Below, piece by piece: positions 14,042 to 17,888 of a stretch of DNA of 17,888 nucleotides. Below the pieces are notes generated by a model. That model ran no database searches, was not told the DNA's origin, and was given only the letters and a program-made list of their open reading frames with translations. The stretch lies in assembly GCA_964428205.1 (NCBI GenBank), contig CAYRXE010000018.1, positions 1 to 17,888 on the forward strand, read 5' to 3'. Positions within the stretch are counted from its first letter, which is position 1; every line of letters starts with the position of its first letter. The stretch comes from CAYRXE01 sp964428205 (GTDB taxonomy: Bacteria; Patescibacteriota; Gracilibacteria; Peribacterales; Peribacteraceae). The position numbers and the translations under genes were made by a program.

Positions 14042-14069
14042 ATCATATTTACTGGTACGAGATTGTCAA
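14042..14069 (-). promoter_or_regulatory. Strong promoter of the AbrB-ABC operon
   Basis: On the minus strand, a perfect TTGACA (14064-14069), a 16-bp spacer and TATGAT (14042-14047) form the best promoter in the window. Initiation near 14035 gives a leader of ~15 nt with no ribosome site. A second TATGAT lies at 14033-14038. The repeated ATGA/TATGAT region is a natural place for AbrB-type autoregulatory binding. Confidence 0.8.
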
Positions 14070-14080
14070 AAATTTCCTCA

Positions 14081-14108
14081 AGAAAAAAGCCGGACGTCTG
14101 GTCCGGCT
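14081..14108 (-). terminator. Rho-independent terminator of the DUF2177-like gene
   Basis: On the minus strand, AGCCGGAC and GTCCGGCT form a perfect 8-bp stem around a 5-nt loop, followed by TTTTTTCTT. It lies 15 nt after the stop of the DUF2177-like gene and immediately before the AbrB promoter, insulating the two units. Confidence 0.9.
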
Positions 14109-14122
14109 GAGAAGTTCCAATA

Positions 14123-14533
14123 TTAGTTCTTCTTCGAGAGTGCGAAGATGCACCAACCTACAAGAGCACCCAAGAGAATGCCGAATGCAGTATCGATGAG
14201 AACAAGAGATACGCTCCATGCCACAATGAACGAGTGGTTCACGGCGTTCACAGCACCCGAGACGAGGAATCCGATGAGCGCACCGTTGCCAGCCGCTTCC
14301 TTTGGCGTTTTGGACATACCAAGGACAAAGTGTGTGCTTGCGAGTGCTACCAATACCTGAAGCGCGAGCAAATACGGAGAGAGCATCATGGTCACGGGCA
14401 CGCCCGCGTTTACGGCCTCAAGATGGACACGGTAAAAATCACCGAAGAGCACCATGTGCCAGAAGTAGTCGCCGATGGTGGAAAGGAAAAACGCAACGAA
14501 GGCGATCTTCCAAAATTTGGGAGAGGGGGTCAT
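14123..14533 (-). CDS. DUF2177-like small membrane protein
   Basis: This is a 136-residue protein with four predicted membrane helices. The first helix ends in DYFWHMVLFGDFYRVHLEAV, close to the D-x-x-W-x...Y-R pattern of DUF2177; a later GALIGFLVSGAVNAVNHSFIV and the DTAFGILLGALVGW segment match that family's GxxYG-x-y-D...and D-x-x-W-G-type ends. Function unknown. The frame extends upstream to a TTG at 14578 that would run into upp, but the ATG at 14533 is preferred because a TATACT box ends 7 nt before it. It sits downstream of upp on the same strand and is closed by a strong terminator. Confidence 0.72.
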   Translation of the reverse strand: MTPSPKFWKIAFVAFFLSTIGDYFWHMVLFGDFYRVHLEAVNAGVPVTMMLSPYLLALQVLVALASTHFVLGMSKTPKEAAGNGALIGFLVSGAVNAVNHSFIVAWSVSLVLIDTAFGILLGALVGWCIFALSKKN

Positions 14534-14540
14534 AAGGCAC

Positions 14541-14546
14541 AGTATA
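14541..14546 (-). promoter_or_regulatory. TATACT -10 box, leaderless start of the DUF2177-like gene
   Basis: On the minus strand, TATACT ends 7 nt before the ATG at 14533, so transcription would begin at the start codon. No good -35 is visible. It lies between the upp stop and the next gene. Confidence 0.5.
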
Positions 14547-14574
14547 CGCCTTTTTGAGTTCTTCGGCACTTGCC

Positions 14575-15147
14575 TCAAATCGCAGTGGTGCCGAAATATC
14601 TGTCTCCAAAATCTCCCAAACCCGGCACGATGAACTTTTTGGCATCCAGTCCTTCATCCACGACACCTGCCAGGATGTTGTCACGTGGCATCAACTTCGC
14701 AATACGATCGATACCCTCGGGCGCCGCGATGACGCAAACGAAGTACGTCTTACGCATATCTACACCTCGCGACTTCAGTCGCTTGAGTGTTTCCTCGGCT
14801 GAGCCTCCCGTCGCGAGCATAGGGTCAAAAATGACGACCGTGCTGCGCTTCGTGAGACTTGCGGGGATGTTTTCGTAGTACCAGTGCGCCTTAGCCGTGC
14901 GCTCGTCGCGCTTGAGCCCCAGGACGGCAATGGGTGCCTTGGGAAACGTATGCAGCATGGCGTCCAGGAATGCGAGGGCCGAACGCAAAATGAACACCGC
15001 ATGCACATCATCAAGCGAGCGTTTGTCCTTTATGAGTCGGCGTTTGATTCTGCGCGTGAGCAACAAGCAGATCTGCCGCGCTGCACGACGGAACACCGGA
15101 GTACCATTCTTGCGGTTGCGCAGAATACGGAGTGCGTCGGGTGGCAT
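14575..15147 (-). CDS. upp: Uracil phosphoribosyltransferase, short form
   Basis: This 190-residue cytosolic enzyme converts uracil and PRPP to UMP in pyrimidine salvage. The PRPP loop VVIFDPMLATGGS (104-116) and the uracil-binding C-terminal signature PGLGDFGDRYFGT (175-187) are intact, as is AAPEGI (141-146). The usual ILRAGLGM segment reads FILRSALAFLDA (52-63). Length is about 18 residues under the common ~208, with the loss in the N-terminal helix. The chain is unusually basic (RRAARQICLLLTRRIKRRLIKDKR). The ATG lies 17 nt after the SLH/NHL gene stop, and a TAGAAT box ends 6 nt before it, so it can have its own leaderless transcript. Annotation as upp is firm; activity with the altered N-terminus is assumed. 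Confidence 0.9.
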   Translation of the reverse strand: MPPDALRILRNRKNGTPVFRRAARQICLLLTRRIKRRLIKDKRSLDDVHAVFILRSALAFLDAMLHTFPKAPIAVLGLKRDERTAKAHWYYENIPASLTKRSTVVIFDPMLATGGSAEETLKRLKSRGVDMRKTYFVCVIAAPEGIDRIAKLMPRDNILAGVVDEGLDAKKFIVPGLGDFGDRYFGTTAI

Positions 15148-15153
15148 GCCTCG

Positions 15154-15159
15154 ATTCTA
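15154..15159 (-). promoter_or_regulatory. TAGAAT -10 box, leaderless start of upp
   Basis: On the minus strand, TAGAAT ends 6 nt before the upp ATG at 15147. It falls in the short gap after the SLH/NHL gene stop. The -35 region (inside that gene's 3' end) is poor. Confidence 0.5.
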
Positions 15160-15164
15160 CTCTC

Positions 15165-17888
15165 CTACTTCAAGAGGTTCAGTGCCCACAGGGTCGCGAG
15201 GATCTTGCTCAGCTCTGCGCGGTTGAGCGTGTCGTCCGGGCGTACGCGTGGGAGCAGAGAGCCATCAGCTGCCGTATCGCCTGAGATGATGCACTTCTCA
15301 AGAGCGGTGGCGATGGCCTTGGCGTACGGGTGATCGGCTTTGAGGTCACCGTAGACGGGTGCGACTGGGGTGAGCGGCAACTTGAGAGCTTCGACAATCG
15401 TCTGCAGCATGGCGCCGCGGGTGATCGGCGCATTCACATCAATGCTTGGCGTGAACACTGTCCATCCCAGCTCCTCTGCACGTGCGATTTCTCCTTTGCC
15501 CCAACTGGAGAGTGCCGAGCGATTCTTGGGAACTTTCGTAGAAGGGGACTCACCAATGGCGCGCAGGAGCATCTTGGTGAATTCCACATGCGTAACAGGG
15601 CGCTCCGGCCTAAAGAGTCCCAATGGCTTTCCATCGGGTCCGTTGTACCCACCCGCGAGTTCGCGTGAGAGGACAAACGAAACGAAACGACCATACCAAC
15701 TGTCTCCTTGTACATCACTGAAGCGCACGAGTGTTCCTGCCACGATAGCTTCAACCCACCCTCCTGCGCTGGTGTTCGCTACCGATATGCCTGAGAGATC
15801 AGCCATACAAGCCGTGAGCTTTGTTTCATACGTGCGATCATTATTAAATGTTGGAGTTCCATTGCGGAAGCGTGAACCGCCAGCTTGCGATCCTCCACCC
15901 GAACTTCCGCCATCACCGCCGGTAGTGCCACCACCACTGGATGAAGATGAAGAAGAAGATGATGATGAGGATCCTCCTCCAACAGGGAAGTCCCATGCCG
16001 TGTTGTTTCCGGCATCCGTACAATCAGTTGTGCAGTCGACGTCCGTAGCGTTGATGTTCGTGCTGTCGCGCACGTTTAGGTAGTTCACTGTGCGCGTGCC
16101 TTGCGGATCAATGGACCACACAGAACCGCTGCTGCTCGAACGCAGGAGAAGCTCGTTACCCGACGTGCCTTGCAACGTGAGTGTTCCGGCAATGGTAGTC
16201 GTCACGCCGGCAGGGAAGGTGAGTGTGCGCGAAGTGGTGACGGTCTTTGTGAGATTACGGAAGGTTGTTGCACCAGAGAGCGACTGGTTCGTGCCATTGA
16301 GTACAACAGTACTGGTTCCTGCGGTAAAGGTACCGGCTGTACGTTTGATCCATGCACCCGAGAGCGCAACGGTGTTGGAACCGGGTGTGAACGTATTCAA
16401 GATGATGATCCCGCTCCCGACACGTACATCTGCCCCCGGAGTGAATGGGGCTTGGATGCGCAGAGCTTTGTTGGATTTCACATTGAGCACACTTGAGTTC
16501 ACGGTGTACACACTTGTGAGATCACTGTCGGCATTTCCTGCAGCTGTTGCCAAAAGTGCGTTAGTGAAGCCGACGCTTGCGCCCGAGAGCGTGCGCAAGA
16601 TCAGCTGGTTTTGATACAGGTCCACACCCGACATGCTGTAGCCGCTCGAACGGACTACCGTCACTGCTTTTTCGGTATTCGCATCGAGGTACAGAGTCAC
16701 GAGACTGGTTCCTGTCATCGTTGCTCCGCTCAACGTAAATTGTCCGGAGGCATCTGTGATTGCGGTGTCGATGGCGGAGCTACCATTGAGGCTGTACGCA
16801 ACGGTTTTATTTGCACCGATGTTTGTGATGCCTTCGTTGGTGTACACCGTTCCCTGAAGAAGGTGACTGGGGCTGGCATCGAACACCGTGACGCGAGCAT
16901 TGGAATTCTCCATGGCATACAGATACTTATTCGCATGATCGTAGAAAACGCCGAAGGGCTGATAGATCGCACTCTGTCCAACCGAAGCGCCGGAGCTTGT
17001 GAAGTTCGATTGCCCAAGTACATGTGCAGCACTTTCGTTGTTTGTCACATTTCGTACATCAAACACCAAGACGCGATTATTGCTCGAGTCTCCCAGGAAT
17101 AATCGTTGGTTGGCCGTGTCCATGCTTATACCCGCAGGCGTACGCATGCCGGCTGCAGTGGTTCGAGCAGTACTGGATGTGTAGTCCGATTGTCCGAGAA
17201 TGTTCATGGCACTTTCGCCATCGGTGACGGTAGCGACATCAAACGCAAGGACGCGGTTGTTGTTGAAATCCGACACATACAGCACATTTCGTGTGATGTC
17301 GTGAGCGAGTCCGTACGGGATGTCGAACTTGGCTTGCGTCGTGCCGGTTGTGGCGGTGACGAAATCCGTTTGCCCAAGAACATTCTGTGCATTTTCTCCG
17401 TTGGAAATGGAGTTCACATCGTAGGTGAGAATACGATGATTCAGGCGGTCGCCCACGAAAAGAGTTTGATCAGATGCGCGATAGGTGATGCCGATGGGTC
17501 GAGACATGCCGGCCTGCGTCGTTGCCGCACCACTTGCCGTGAAGGTCGTCTGACCCAAGACGTTCACCGCCGCTTCTCCATCCGAAATACTTGCAACGTT
17601 GAAGACGAGCACGCGGTTATTCAAGCTATCTGCCACGAACAAGCGGCTATTCGTTTGATCCAAAACCATACCTCGCGGTTTGTTCATGCCGGATGATGTC
17701 ACGGACACGCCAGAAGACGTGAATGTGGACTGACCGAGCACATTATCAGGAATACGCTCAACCAATTGGTTGCTGGAGTTGAGGTTGAACACGAGAACAC
17801 GGTTATTAAAGGTGTCCGAGACGAATAATTTATTATTGGTTGTATCGATGGCTGCTCCCACTTGCGGTCCCCAGAGACCCAGTTTGCT
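15165..17888 (-). CDS. Large NHL beta-propeller surface protein with poly-Ser linker and SLH anchor (5' end missing)
   Basis: The frame stays open to the window end, so the N-terminus and signal peptide lie outside; 907 residues are visible. First come about six NHL-type units of ~60 residues (VLGQSTFTSSG...GMNKPRG...LFVADSLNNRVLVFNV), the first one cut by the window edge, enough for a beta-propeller. Then follows a Ser/Thr/Gly-rich beta region (a carboxypeptidase-regulatory-like part GQFTLSGATMTGTSLVTLYLDA and a repeated-strand part). Next is a linker of about twelve Ser flanked by Gly (15905-15990), then three SLH units at the C-terminus (VRFSDVQGDSWYGRFV..., a middle unit and VYGDLKADHPYAKAI...). 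It should be exported and bound to the wall by SLH. The ligand of the propeller is unknown. Downstream is upp. Confidence 0.9.
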   Translation of the reverse strand, partial: SKLGLWGPQVGAAIDTTNNKLFVSDTFNNRVLVFNLNSSNQLVERIPDNVLGQSTFTSSGVSVTSSGMNKPRGMVLDQTNSRLFVADSLNNRVLVFNVASISDGEAAVNVLGQTTFTASGAATTQAGMSRPIGITYRASDQTLFVGDRLNHRILTYDVNSISNGENAQNVLGQTDFVTATTGTTQAKFDIPYGLAHDITRNVLYVSDFNNNRVLAFDVATVTDGESAMNILGQSDYTSSTARTTAAGMRTPAGISMDTANQRLFLGDSSNNRVLVFDVRNVTNNESAAHVLGQSNFTSSGASVGQSAIYQPFGVFYDHANKYLYAMENSNARVTVFDASPSHLLQGTVYTNEGITNIGANKTVAYSLNGSSAIDTAITDASGQFTLSGATMTGTSLVTLYLDANTEKAVTVVRSSGYSMSGVDLYQNQLILRTLSGASVGFTNALLATAAGNADSDLTSVYTVNSSVLNVKSNKALRIQAPFTPGADVRVGSGIIILNTFTPGSNTVALSGAWIKRTAGTFTAGTSTVVLNGTNQSLSGATTFRNLTKTVTTSRTLTFPAGVTTTIAGTLTLQGTSGNELLLRSSSSGSVWSIDPQGTRTVNYLNVRDSTNINATDVDCTTDCTDAGNNTAWDFPVGGGSSSSSSSSSSSSGGGTTGGDGGSSGGGSQAGGSRFRNGTPTFNNDRTYETKLTACMADLSGISVANTSAGGWVEAIVAGTLVRFSDVQGDSWYGRFVSFVLSRELAGGYNGPDGKPLGLFRPERPVTHVEFTKMLLRAIGESPSTKVPKNRSALSSWGKGEIARAEELGWTVFTPSIDVNAPITRGAMLQTIVEALKLPLTPVAPVYGDLKADHPYAKAIATALEKCIISGDTAADGSLLPRVRPDDTLNRAELSKILATLWALNLLK
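15905..15990 (-). repeat. Low-complexity Gly/Ser linker
   Basis: Twelve Ser codons in a row (TCC, TCA, TCT and AGT mixed) are flanked by GGG and GGGTTGG-type runs. The mixed codons argue against recent slippage. It separates the beta-rich part from the SLH anchor and should act as a flexible spacer. Confidence 0.85.

Noticed and set aside
14562..14595. 8-bp inverted repeat TTCGGCAC/GTGCCGAA across the upp stop codon
   Set aside because: With an 18-nt loop and no T-run, several such repeats are expected by chance in 18 kb, so it is not called a terminator.

Overview
The window looks like a chromosomal segment of a small-genome bacterium with a cell-surface-oriented gene set. UGA, UAA and UAG all occur as natural stops, so the standard code applies. 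The style suggests a Candidate Phyla Radiation bacterium, perhaps near Peribacteria/Peregrinibacteria: S-layer-homology (SLH) proteins with poly-Ser linkers, an LCP protein, an L,D-transpeptidase, many tiny membrane proteins, almost no Shine-Dalgarno sites and a short UPRTase. That placement is an inference from style, not a phylogenetic result.

Layout. 1-35: 5' part of a minus-strand tRNA-Arg. 71-433: a charged, probably disordered small protein. 495-2276: a CPA1-type cation/proton antiporter with a soluble C-terminal domain. 2277-2701: a gene-free gap. 2702-4612: a lipoprotein of the lysyl oxidase family that keeps the copper-site motif and both cofactor-precursor residues. 4613-6113: an AT-rich island with two translationally coupled minus-strand genes, a PD-(D/E)XK nuclease-like protein and a DUF5677-like helical protein, next to the 3' end of a tRNA-Gln gene (6114-6188). 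6289-6726: a DUF1761 membrane protein with a textbook terminator. 6803-7411: an L,D-transpeptidase (minus). 7588-8932: three small plus-strand membrane proteins (DUF1003-like with a heptad coiled coil; an unknown two-TM protein; a bacterial PH-domain protein). 8942-9145: a PGPGW-like membrane protein (minus). 9255-10625: an LCP protein. From 10609 to the end all genes are on the minus strand. In transcription order they are an SLH/NHL surface protein (5' end outside the window), upp, a DUF2177-like membrane protein with a terminator, then AbrB-type regulator, ABC ATPase, ABC-2 permease, and an SLH-esterase.

How the genes fit together. Much of the window concerns the envelope: peptidoglycan cross-linking (L,D-transpeptidase), transfer of polymers to the wall (LCP), non-covalent anchoring of large exported proteins (SLH) and a possible extracellular oxidative cross-linker (lysyl oxidase). 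The AbrB-ABC operon has a recognisable promoter (TTGACA, 16 bp, TATGAT) and looks like a self-regulated exporter.

The main signals worth following are: (1) the lysyl oxidase-family lipoprotein; (2) the AT-rich two-gene cassette at tRNA-Gln, a candidate mobile or defence module; (3) a -10-like box 6-7 nt before the start codon of five genes, which implies widespread leaderless transcription and agrees with the lack of ribosome binding sites.
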